From NCBI GenBank assembly GCA_024516035.1, contig CM044961.1, forward strand, positions 16,109,756 to 16,173,755: a DNA stretch of 64,000 bases. Reading direction: 5' to 3'. Made by a program: the position numbers and the translations under genes. The notes beneath the pieces were generated by a model. That model saw nothing but the letters and a program-made list of their open reading frames with translations. It was not told where the DNA came from and ran no database searches. The stretch comes from Bactericera cockerelli. Its lineage: Eukaryota; Arthropoda; Insecta; Hemiptera; Triozidae. Shown here in pieces: positions 13,755 to 23,100 of this stretch (the stretch's first letter is position 1; the number at the start of each line of letters is the position of its first letter).

Positions 13755-14762
13755 TGTGGTGTGGTATGTGTGTGTGTGTGGTGTGTGGGTGTGTGCGTGT
13801 GTGTGCGTGTGTGTGCGTGTGTGTGGGTGTGTGTGTGTGTGTGGGTGGGGTGTGTGTGTGCGTTGTGTGTGTTTGATGGGCTGGCGAAGCGGCGGGTGTA
13901 ACCCGCTAGTTGTTTATAAAAAAATAATTCAAATGAATAAACTTGGTCTGAAGTTTATTTCTATCAATTTGAAGCTTATTTCTTTGTTACTCTTAGCAAG
14001 CAATATAGGCATTTGAGGAAAATTCAAGATTCTGTAAACTCCTTGAAAAAGCCAGCATCGATGGCACCACGTTGAATATACCACATCTCGTTCTGACACT
14101 GAAGTTAAGCAACGTTCAGCGAGATCAGGACTCGAATGGGTTACTATTTAAATTTGAACACTCGTGATGCTGGTTATTCCCGGCCTTACTCAAGCTGGGT
14201 GAGGTTAATTTCTGTAGCTAGTGGACAGGTTTCAAAGTCTACTTCTTATTATAGACGTATGTCCATCCCGACCTGTTTTCCAACAACTCATTTTCTAAAG
14301 CAATTATTTCGTTAAATTTATGCCGAGAAAAGGAGTGTACAATCTTTTTGTTTTCTTACAGGTACTTCACGCAAAGAGAAAGAGTACATCTATCTGGACG
14401 AAATGCTGACCCGGGAACTCCTCAAACTGGACAATGTTGAAACCGGTGGCGTGGAAGAGATACGCAACCTGCGTAAACAAACCATCAAGAACATTCAGGC
14501 CACGATTGCCGCGCTGGAAGCCAAGGTGCCGAGTACCCCTGCTGGGGGTGCCGTCAGCGAAGAGGTTCCTTCGCCCGCGGGAGGGGAAAACCAAAGCGTC
14601 GCGGGAGGGGAAAGTGGCGTGGGGGAAGGTCAAGGGGCCGGGGATGCGAATGCTGCGTCCATGGAGGTTGATGCCACCAAGCCCGAGGGTGGGGAGAGTC
14701 AAGGAGAGAGCGGGGAGGCTAAAACGGAGAGGGGGAGGGGAAGGGGAGGAAGGAGAAGGTAG
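2795..14762 (+). CDS. stv: starvin/BAG3-type co-chaperone, 3' seven exons
   Basis: Exons 2795-3062, 4022-4378, 5005-5103, 5936-6088, 9613-9752, 11595-11847 and 14362-14762 all have AG/GT borders and matching phases. They join into 556 codons ending in TAG; the start lies upstream of the window. BAG proteins bind the Hsp70 ATPase domain and speed nucleotide exchange; the BAG3/starvin branch serves chaperone-assisted autophagy in muscle. The BAG domain is split over the last two exons, from [16 protein letters not shown] to [19 protein letters not shown]. Two IPI motifs (HIPIFVEG in exon 3, FDIPIQTE in exon 5) sit where BAG3 relatives carry small-heat-shock-protein-binding IPV motifs. The middle is Pro/Gln/His-rich and low complexity; the tail is Gly/Glu-rich and ends in Arg/Gly repeats. 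The family assignment is firm; the symbol is by homology. Confidence 0.9.
3104..3168. repeat. short inverted repeat after starvin exon donor
   Basis: Arms of 22 bases (GTGCCCACCAGTGGGTCACG plus TT, and the near-exact complement) flank a 21-base spacer, starting 41 bases after the exon donor at 3063. In RNA it would form a hairpin; it may be a mini-MITE. Confidence 0.7.
4573..4705 (-). repeat. tRNA-derived SINE (family H)
   Basis: The minus strand starts with a tRNA-like head (TAGCTTGATCGATAAGGCG as A box, GGTTCAAGTGCC as B box) followed by a tail shared with copies at 11038-11555 and 25258-25380. Confidence 0.6.
5379..5546 (+). repeat. retroposon with (ATG)n tail and 12-bp target duplication
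   Basis: Flanked by GAATACTTGAGT on both sides. It begins CTGGCTGGGGACTATAAACA and ends in a GATGATGATGA tail. A reverse copy lies at about 30150-30315. Its head resembles that of the (CAA)n-tailed family at 12274-12538. Confidence 0.75.
6184..6625 (+). repeat. two copies of a retroposon 3' tail
   Basis: GGGTTGGGTG..AGAGATTG followed by GGCAATAACCCC and an AT-rich AATAAA-containing end, at 6184-6370 and again at 6483-6620. A further copy lies at 47028-47215. These look like 5'-truncated retroposon tails. Confidence 0.5.
6618..7446. repeat. pair of about 275-bp direct repeats
   Basis: 6618-6887 and 7156-7446 are near-identical, separated by about 268 bp; the second carries an extra 21-base segment near 7295-7315. 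Neither encodes a recognisable protein. Confidence 0.75.
7757..8728 (+). pseudogene. Penelope RT C-terminus plus GIY-YIG endonuclease
   Basis: The open frame starts at the inner edge of the left arm and encodes about 320 residues. The first part has the RT catalytic box (FRYVDDIF) and the following palm/thumb ([15 protein letters not shown]). The C-terminal third is a GIY-YIG nuclease: [16 protein letters not shown], with the Cys pair between GIY and YIG typical of Penelope, then [20 protein letters not shown] and the acidic residue in CLEMLYIKE. The fingers and first palm motifs are absent, so autonomous transposition is not expected from this copy. Confidence 0.85.
9397..9447 (+). ncRNA. 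hammerhead-like motif in Penelope arm (candidate)
   Basis: TTCA/TGAA can form stem I around CTGACGA, then GCCG/TGGC as stem II, GAAA, and a self-complementary ATGGCCAT ending in an AUC cleavage triplet (cleavage after 9434). There is one extra U between the core and stem II, which weakens the call. A mirrored copy lies on the minus strand at about 7515-7565. Confidence 0.4.
9803..10037 (-). mobile_element. non-autonomous Helitron
   Basis: The minus strand runs from TCTATACTTATAAAAG to a GC-rich end with CCCGCTAG followed by T, the TC...CTAG termini of Helitrons. No ORF. It follows the starvin exon at 9752 by 50 bases. Confidence 0.5.
11038..11555 (-). repeat. tRNA-derived SINE split by a piggyBac-type MITE
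   Basis: Same family as 4573-4705. Sequence to 11083 and from 11468 is continuous SINE; the middle is the MITE at 11088-11463. Confidence 0.6.
11088..11463. mobile_element. piggyBac-type MITE, TTAA target duplication
   Basis: The 376-bp element has 13-base terminal inverted repeats (CTCTTTGACTGCC) and lies between TTAA copies at 11084-11087 and 11464-11467. The undisturbed SINE elsewhere shows a single equivalent site. Inside are several copies of the palindromic GCACAACTCGAGTTGTGC motif or variants. It has no transposase. Confidence 0.85.
11803..12240 (+). repeat. 8 x 55-bp array of a starvin exon end and 5' splice site
   Basis: Each 55-bp unit carries the last 36 nt of the exon ending at 11847 plus about 19 nt of intron with GTGAGT. 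Donors occur at 11848, 11903, 11958, 12013, 12068, 12123, 12178 and 12233. Units differ at one position (GCGAAG or GCGGAG). Stop codons follow each donor in frame, so only the first fits the protein. Confidence 0.93.
12266..12732 (+). repeat. tRNA-derived SINE (family B) with nested retroposon
   Basis: A tRNA-like head with a GTAGCTCAG A box is interrupted by 12274-12538, then continues with its B box region and a tail ending in ATTATTATT. Other family B copies: 63477-63682 (minus), 39880-40115 (minus), 47217-47341 and 22200-22325 (both truncated). Confidence 0.6.
12274..12538 (-). repeat. (CAA)n-tailed retroposon with AGCTCAG duplication
   Basis: On the minus strand it begins CTGGGGGACGTTAAACAGGG and ends in CAACAACAACAA. 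Flanks repeat AGCTCAG. Same family as 18384-18642. Confidence 0.75.
12811..13909 (+). mobile_element. non-autonomous Helitron carrying a large GT satellite
   Basis: It starts TCTATATCTATAAAAG after an A and ends with a hairpin (GCGGGT-GTA-ACCCGC) and CTAG before a T, the classical A-T insertion of Helitrons. The middle has two copies of an about 190-bp unit (around 13005-13390) and then about 430 bp of impure (GT)n at 13430-13875. No Rep/helicase ORF. Confidence 0.75.
14049..14235 (+). repeat. 5S-rRNA-headed SINE, diverged
   Basis: The head reads like 5S rRNA (GTTGAATATACCACATCTCG, GAAGTTAAGCAACGTTCAGC) and is followed by the common tail TTCCCGGCC..TGGGTGAGGTTAAT. It lies 127 bases before the last starvin exon. 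Confidence 0.65.
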
Positions 14763-16320
14763 CAGTCTGCCGTGGCGCCGGCACAACCAGGGCCGGGGGA
14801 GAAGAAATAACTTTCATGCTCTTGTCTGATTATCTTTCCATCTACTTATCTTTCCTCTGAGTCGTTTATTTTTGTAAGCATTTTGTACCGATCGCCTTTT
14901 TTGTAAATGGTTTATACTTTTTTTTTGTCGAGAAGGGCTTCTGCAAAGCTTTAATTCTGTTAAGATTGGTTCAAGGAGTTTGTTGAGGGTTCGAATGAGA
15001 AATGTAGAAATTTTGCCTTGCATTCTACTCGCTAGTTCAAAGTTTATCCTAAATATCTAATAGTCAAGTTTAATCGTATTCTAAATACGACATTTTGTAC
15101 GCAAGTAGCAGTGTAATCACTATAACCTACACATTATGTATCTTAGAAACACTTAATCCTTTTGTAAATCCTCTTCTTTTTTCACTTATTAGTTTAAAGT
15201 TACTTTTAGAGTTATAATTTATTTATTTTTACACGTCATTTTGTACTTTTGGGTTTAAATTATGAATAAAATTGAACAAATTTATGTTAAAGAATATTGA
15301 GATACCTAGATATCTTGTACAAGACTTGTGCGAACTTTTGTGGCAAAGTTTTTGAAACTGTTTTGATTTAGAATTTTCCATAGAAAATCATTTCAGTAAA
15401 AGCATACATAAAAGTAAATAATTTTTACTTTTTGTACTGATTTGATCGTTTCCCTTGTAGTTTCAAAGTCCTAATTCTTTTTCTTCGAGATAATAAATAT
15501 CATTAGTTCTCGCAGGCGCGAACTACCTACAAAAAAAGAATACACATTAGAAGTAAATTAGATGTTCATTTAGTACTATACATACTGCAGCCAATGTACT
15601 GTACAGAAGTCAAATGGTTAAACAAACAAGGGGTGGAATTACTGAACGTTTTATAACACTTCAAGTCACTTCATTTTAATGTTTGGGTTGATATGTTTAC
15701 CTTATGCTGAATTTTCACACTAGAAATTTTGTACATACCTTTGATGAGAAAATAACTGAAATGATATGTAGTTTTTTTTTTTTTAACTCACAGTAAATCC
15801 CAATTATTGACCTAGATTTGAACCTATGACCCATGGGATAGTGGTGAAATATTTCCAACAATGCCAGAAGACTCGAGCAACGTCTATGAATTTCATCCCT
15901 CGTGTTTCCTATATGTTACCCTTATACATTAATGTGTACTATTTGTGTTTCGTATAATATTGTCAGTGTACATAGAAAACCGAGTGCTACCTTTGAAGAA
16001 GATTTTTGGAATCAATCAAGAAAAAGCGGACTTTTAAGCCATGTTTTTCAAGTATTGTTTAAGTTACCCATTAGAAAAATATGATCCAATCAAATTGAAA
16101 CCGATGCTTGCTATAAAAACCAACATTGTTGGTAAACATGACTGGTAAAGGCTCCAAAGGCTGAAACTATTGCTGTCTCAAACTTCTTTTTCAACTGGTT
16201 TAAAGTTTGTGTCCTCTCACTGGTTTGCCTCGAAAAATATTTTTAAGCAAGTGTAATTTATGTTTACTTTTAAGTCATATGAATATTGATTCAAAATAAA
16301 ACCCAGTATAGTTTTTTTAG
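14763..16320 (+). other. starvin 3' UTR with two poly(A) signals
   Basis: AT-rich sequence after the stop codon with AATAAA at 15265-15270 and 16295-16300, suggesting a short (about 0.5 kb) and a long (about 1.5 kb) 3' UTR. Around 15530-15650 it contains a repeat fragment also seen near 10070-10190. Use of the signals is inferred from motif only. Confidence 0.5.
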
Positions 16321-16491
16321 TTATCTAAAATATAATTTGACTGGTTCTTTTTTTTTCTCCCGACTTTCGTAAAATTGTTACACTGATTTATTGACATCGC
16401 GTCTTGAATTGAATCTTAAAACCGTAAATTATGTTCTCATCAACAACACTGGAAAGTGTTGACACAAGTATTTTAGTAATCATTTTTATGC

Positions 16492-17193
16492 TTATGTCCG
16501 AATCCTCTTGTCTCGTAGAGCACTCCTGGGTGCCACCAGCTGGGATGCTATCTCCGCCACCTCCAAACTATCTCCTCGCTCAAACAGGAACCCCACGCAC
16601 TCCCTTGCTTGATCTTCACTCCACTTCACCTCACTCCACTCCTTGAGAATCTCTTCTAGATAGGATTTAGTTAGGTACGGATTAGATTTTGTCAGGTAAG
16701 ATCTACTACTAGAGCTAAACAGGTGACTAAAGCTAGACACAAATTTCCTCGATTGAGATTTTGCCAGTTCGTTAGATTTTTCTACTTTGTCTGCTTTCGA
16801 TATTAATTTTTCTGTCGTTTTACCACCGAGTTCTTGTAAATTTAGACTCGAATTTTGAGAGCCGCGTATCAAACTTTCTCTGGAGGTGTTACTTTGACAT
16901 GATCCGTTGTGGGATGCGATCTCTGCCTCGCTGGTCAGACCACATGTGTAGAAATACTCCAGGGCTCTCACCACCTCCTCGTAGGTGACATCCCGCACAG
17001 GTCTATGGTTCAGGTAGAGAATGAGGAAGTGCGGAAAGTCCACCTCCTTCAGTCCCATCAGCTGGACCTCAGCGGTCATCACCTTCAGGTCGAACTCAGA
17101 AGGGAAGAAACCAAGGGCCGAGAGAATGAAGGGGAGATCACAGGGGTCGATGGTGGTGCGGACGCCAAGTTCCTCCGAGTTCAAGAGACAGGC
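16492..17193 (-). CDS. CFAP251: CFAP251 last exon, EF-hand-like C-terminus
   Basis: The exon begins in phase 0 after AG at 17194-17195 and encodes about 233 residues to a stop at 16492. The first 75 residues match the conserved C-terminal helical pair of CFAP251. They are followed by a Ser/Asn-rich linker and a final helical stretch (LEEILKEWSEVKWSEDQ, then RECVGFLFERGDSLEVAEIA). A minus-strand AATAAA at 16392-16387 gives a short 3' UTR. Confidence 0.85.
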   Translation of the reverse strand, partial: ACLLNSEELGVRTTIDPCDLPFILSALGFFPSEFDLKVMTAEVQLMGLKEVDFPHFLILYLNHRPVRDVTYEEVVRALEYFYTCGLTSEAEIASHNGSCQSNTSRESLIRGSQNSSLNLQELGGKTTEKLISKADKVEKSNELAKSQSRKFVSSFSHLFSSSSRSYLTKSNPYLTKSYLEEILKEWSEVKWSEDQARECVGFLFERGDSLEVAEIASQLVAPRSALRDKRIRT

Positions 17194-20100
17194 CTGTGGA
17201 AAGGAATAGCGAATTGATTCTGAAAGTTTGCTTGGACTACAGTCATACCTGGTTAGAAGAGAACTGAATATAAGTGAACAGTTTCCAGGTCCAATTTATC
17301 CCTCTAAAAGGAAAAATAACCTCTTTATAAGAGAAACCTGGATATAAGAAAAATATTCCAGTCCCTTGAGTTCTGTTGTATCCAGGTTTGACTGTATATG
17401 TATAATATGGAATCAGGAATGGATATAGGAAGTAACTTTAACAGGTAACTATGCAATAGGTACACATTGTGAACAAGGGAAGAATGTACTATATCAATCT
17501 TTTCCTCTTCACTCCTCAGATTAAAACTGATAGTCCAGTAAGTTTCACTCACCGCTTTCGAAGGAAACTTGTGACACGCCCCCTGAATCGTGAAGTACAC
17601 AAACGTGTCCTTGATATTTGTGTAGACGTTTCCATAGCAACCACCAGGAATCATCTCGTAGTAAGGTATGAGCTCATGCATGAATTCAAAATGGCGGCTA
17701 GGTGAGTGAATATCATGCGTTGCGATTTTCCAAAGCAAAAGTAAATCTTTCTCGCATTCTTTTCCATTTCCAATGGTAACCAAGTAGCCAGTGTTTTTAA
17801 TTAAATAAAAACTAGCCGTCGACTTCGGCAGAGTGAAGTAGATGTGACCGTAAGTCAGTGGTGTTAGCGGTAGAATTTGGACGCCGATTTCCGTTTGCGT
17901 GGTAAAAATTCCTGCGTTCAAATTAGGAATTAACCGGAAATCTGTAACCGGTGAGCGTAGCACCGGACTCTGCACTGTCTTCACGCAAGTCATGCTGGAT
18001 TTCTCGTAGAAGCGGTACTTGTACGCGCTGTTACCGATGAGGTAGAGATCGTCTTCCTCCACCGGTTTGAGGGACGCGTTGAGAACGTCAGCGGTGAAGT
18101 GGTCCCGAGGGAAGATGCGAATGAAGAGGGGCTGCGCGAACTGTTCTATTCTGGAGATGCGCGCGCAGGAATCATAGGAGAGGTTTCCATCAGAGTCTAG
18201 CGTCTTGGTGACGCGTTGGATGTAACACATGCGATCCGTGCCTGGGGATGAGAGGAATGCACAAGCCAAGTATTTCCAACTTAATCTTGGAGGCATTTCA
18301 CCCTTATACACCCATGATTCCTCCTATAACCAACAACTAATAGATAACGTGAGTGACAATTACCTTGGAATTTGCTGTCTCTTGTTGTTGTTGTAGCCAG
18401 CTTGGCTACAGCTGGAGGGGTGAGTGATGGTCTCCAGCCAACTTTATTTCTAAGTTGACTTGTCCTGAACCACATAGTTCTATGTGCGATCAACCACCAT
18501 GAGGACTTGGACTTTTCTTTATAAGCCATCAAACCTTTAGGAAACTGCAAGCTAGCCTGGCTTGTAAGGGTTGGCTAGTGTGTTCTCTGTTTATGGTCCT
18601 CTAGCGAGACACTGGTCTTCTCCCTGTTTAACGTCCCCCAGCTGTCTCTGTAATACTGAGCTGTGTTTACATGGCTTGAAACCAACATAAATTAAGTAGA
18701 TTAAGAGAATAGTTTTTGTTTGATCGTCCTTTTCAATTAATTTTACCCACTTCCTAAGCTCAGTAAGTTCTACTCCCACTTCCTTAGCCCAAAATCTTAC
18801 CAATAGAAATCACCGTTGTTCCGTCTGCGCACGCATCATCCATGAGCAGGTCAGTGACCTTGTCATGCGCCTTGTAGTGCGCCACAAGGCGCAGTTCTGT
18901 CAGCTCTAGCATGTCGTACAGGGCGATGGTTCCGTCCTGATGCGCCGCGGCTAGCATCACGTTGTGCTTGTTAGACAAGATGGAGATCACCGGGCTGTAT
19001 AAACAGAAATCGGTATAATCGGTACAAACAGAGAAGTTGTACTAGATGTACATGAATATCAGAACATACGAGGGCGGATCAAGAAGTACCCGTGTTTGAA
19101 AAAAGAGTGCGAGATACTTACATTTTTGGGTTCTATTTTTCGACGTAGTCTCCTTTCAAGGCTACACACTTCTTCCAGCGATCCTGCCACTTTTTTAGCC
19201 CTTCCAAAAAGTAGCTCCCTTCGAACTCCTCAAAATAGCCCTTTGTCTGGCTTATGACGTCATCATTTGAGCTGAACCTCTTTCCACCGAGCCAAACTTT
19301 CAAGTTAGGAAACAAAAAATAATCGCAGGGGGCTAGGTCAGGTGAGTAAGGTGGGTGTGGCAATAATTCGTATCCAAGTTGATGGATTTTACCAGCAACA
19401 ATTCCAGATGAGTGAGCTGGTGCATTGTCATGGTGAAACAAGATTTCTTTCTCGCCAAATGGGGGCGTGTCTCCTTCAATTTTGCATCAAATCGTGTCAA
19501 TAACTCACTATAATATGCAGCAGTTATTGTTTCTCCTTTTTCCAAGAAGTCAATAAGAATAATTCCCTTTGCATCCCAAAAAACGGTAGCCATGACTTTT
19601 CCGGCCGATTGGACCGATTTCGCCTTCTTTGGGGCAGATTCTCCAACCAAAGTCCATTCTTTTGACTGCTGTTTGGTTTCTGGGGTATAGTGATGTATCC
19701 AGGTTTCATCAACGGTCACAACTCGACGCAAAAAATCATCTGGATTTCGATTGAAGAGTTCTAAATTAGCCTTTGAACAATTCAGCCGAATTCGTTTGTT
19801 GTCAATTGTGAGCAATCGCGGCACCCATCGCGCCGATAGTTTTCTCATGTCCAGCTTATCATGAAGGATTTTAAAAACAGTTCCATATGAAATGCCCACA
19901 CTCTCAGCTACTTCACGCACTTTTGTTCGGCGATCTTTGAGAATCATATCATGCACTTTTTCCACGACTTCCGCGGTACACACGTCTTCTGGGCGTCCTG
20001 GGCGGTCCTCGTCAAAAATGCTTGTGCGCCCTCGTTTAAATTCATTAAACCAAAAGCGAACAGTGGTCATAGAAGGTGAAGAGCTCCCGTACACAGCATC

Positions 20101-23100
20101 TAACTTTAATTTTATCTCATCACATTTTTTCCCGTCCAAAAAAAGGAATCGAATAACTGCTCGGTACTGTTCTTTTTCCATATCACTCAACTATACGCAA
20201 CACAACAACTTCAAGTGACCGATAAATGAAAACTAAGAGAGTAATCAGTTTCAAACTTTGGATGTGGTCATTTGAGATGTCGTTCCATCAACAAGTATCA
20301 ACAAGTTTCACCAATGATGTAACATGTCCCTAAACACGGGTACTTATTGATCTACCTACGTACCTGGACAACTGTTTCGAGCTTATTTGCTCTCATCAGC
20401 AGGTAATAGTTCTGAATATTCATGCCATCAACAAACCTCTCTATTTTAATCGGTATAAACAGAAAAGAGAGAAGTTGTACTAGATGTACATGAATATCAG
20501 AACATACCTGGACAAGTGGACAACTGTTTCGAGCTTATTTGCTCTCATCAGCAGGTAATAGTTCTGAATATTCATGCCATCAACTAACCTCTCTATTTTA
20601 ATCGGTATAAACAGAAAAGAGAGAAGTTGTACTAGATGTACAATTGTACATGAATATCAGAACATATACCTGTGCGCGGAGCAATCGTATTGTAAAGTGG
20701 AGCTCGTCTTGACGTTCTTTTCATTTTGACTCTCGGGGCGTTGTTTGGAGGTGGGTGAGTATTTTGAGAGAGTTTCAGATCTCATTGAAGGAATGGAAGT
20801 CCAGAATGTGTTAGGTGAGGCGGGCAGACGGTAGAGAGTGGTGAGAGTGTCCCCGTCTAGGATACAGATGAGGCCTGTGGGAGGTCACGTAGAGTTAGTT
20901 TTTACTTTTATGTCTAAAAACTAGCTATTCCTATTGAAGTTAGTATTAAAAAAATCTTGAAAAAAGGTACTACATCACGTTGGAGGACTGGCAAACGACG
21001 TGGGAGGCTTCTTCAACTGGACTGCTCACTCGCGAGTTCTTCCCGAACATCGTGAGACGACTCCAGCGGAAGCTTCCACTATCACGCCGGATCACCAGGA
21101 CCCTGATCGGACATTTCGAAGGCTGCGGAGACTACCGGACGAGGATACTCAGCCTCCCTGACGAGGATGGATCGTGTCTCGATTGTGGGCGATCAGACAC
21201 GATACCCCACCGCGTAATGATATGTCCATCATATGCGGGTGTCAGAACGAGGTTGAGAAGTGTCCTGATGCTGGAGGACGATGCAGAGATCGTCCTCAGC
21301 CACATTCCCAATTGCTACCAAGCTTGGAGGCGACTTGAGGAGTTCAGCCTACCTGGCGAAGAACTCAGGTCAACCTGAAAGCGGCAGTTGTACTCTGCAC
21401 ACGCTTGTGGTCGTATACCCCCTCTTGTTAAGCTGGGCCTGTCCACAGGGCCCATGCTGGGAGGGCGTCAATGCGGCCACTGGAGGGATAGCTCCCACAC
21501 ACACCACTTCCCAGAGGCGGCCAGAGCACACTCATCCGTTAAGTGGGGTCTGAATTAAGTAGGTCTCCGCTGGATGAGTGTAAAGCCCGTGCCGTCCCGA
21601 AGTAAGGAGATTTGTCGACCGTCGCTCCGTCACTCTGGCGGAGTGTCTTCTGAAGACCCAAAAACATTCTAGACAAACATACCGTTGTCTGCCGTGTGGA
21701 CGGTCGAGGCTTAAGTGCCAGGTACATCCCGCAAGGGAAGCTCCACACGTGAAAGGGTCTTGTTCCCCGAGGTACTACATCATCATAATTTAAACTAGCC
21801 TTTGTTGATTATGACATACTAGGATCATTACTCCTTGCATTGAAAAATTAAAATGATTATTTATGTATTACTTTTTCTTAATACCTGTAAGGTATAGAAA
21901 ACATGGTTTTTTTGTAAATATTTTAGTAATTTATCTCATTTCAAAAAACAAGTCAAAAGCTGTTCTAATACTTTTTCTTACCATTTTCCAGGCCACACAG
22001 GAGTAGCGTAAAGTCAAATAGGATCGCACAATGCAGACACGTTATTTCCTCTTGTTTCTCCGCGGGAGCTTTGTCTCCATGAAGGATCTCACACAGGAAT
22101 TTTCTTTGATGCTTGCAAACATTTAACTGGAATTGAACAAATTATAACTTTAAAAAAATCGATATGTACATTAATTTGTATATGGGTGATCCCAATTGGT
22201 GCTAACTAACAAGTTTTAAAAACTCCCTATTGGGATTTTTACCACATAGTAATACGACCACATAGCCATATCAAGCTTACTGTTGGAATATTGGGACTTA
22301 TTAGTCTTTGTCGGGCAGTATAAATAAGAGGATACGGTTAAAACTAGACTTAAAGGAACTCATGGGACCGGAATTTTTTCTCTCTTATATCCAAGTTTCT
22401 CTTATAAAGAGGTTATTTTCCTTTATAGAGATGTAAATTGGACCTGGAAATTGTTCTCTCTTATATCCAGGTTTGTATTATTAGTATTATTATCCTTTGT
22501 CCACTCACTTCCTCACTCTCCCCCACATCGAGAGCTGTCCTGATCCTCCTCCTGTGGAGTCTGCGCTGGAGCCTCCAGTGAATCACCTCCAGCATGTTGC
22601 CCCCACACAGGACATACATCAGATCCTTGCGGGGGTGGAAGGCCACATGGGAGATGCCCGAGAGCTTGGACTCCAGGATAGTCCAGTAGAGACCGTTCAT
22701 GAAATCCAGCTGGAGTATTTCCTCTTTATCACCTGAAGAAGAGGTTATATTTTACTTCCGAGAAATTTCTAATATTAGAAATCGGAAGTATTTTTCAATT
22801 TCATTTTTAAAATTATCATATTAAATTTGTGTTAATTCACAATCGACAATTATTTCTCCAGCTCGCTTTACTTTTTTTATATAGGTATGAACAGTTGTTC
22901 AGATCAGGCTTTATTTACATAACTTTTATAGATATATATACAAGAAACAAATTATATTTACAAGTTAAATAAGGTCTGATAAAGGATGGTGGGTGATAAT
23001 GCCTTCGGCATTCTCTTCCGAACTTTACTATTATTATTATTATTACGTATTATATGACCGACCTGGTTGCAGGGTTTTTAGTGAAACCCTTTTACTATTA

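Larger units (their letters stand above)
18995..20669 (-). repeat. CFAP251 intron made of a tandem hammerhead (retrozyme-like) array
   Basis: From the donor at 20669 to the acceptor at 18995-18996 the intron is about three units of a roughly 145-152-bp repeat, plus a mariner. Each unit on the transcribed strand has: CAGGTATGTTCTG, a stretch with CTTCTCTCTTTTCTGTTTAT, then TGAATATTCAGAAC and a hammerhead ribozyme. The first unit begins at exon end CACAG/GTATATGTTCTG; the last breaks off in CTGTTTATACAG, which is the acceptor. Tandem ribozyme repeats of this size resemble animal retrozymes, non-autonomous partners of Penelope elements. Confidence 0.85.

Noticed and set aside
13425..14016. Long Cys/Val ORFs in three frames
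   Set aside because: They are translations of the (GT)n satellite inside a Helitron.
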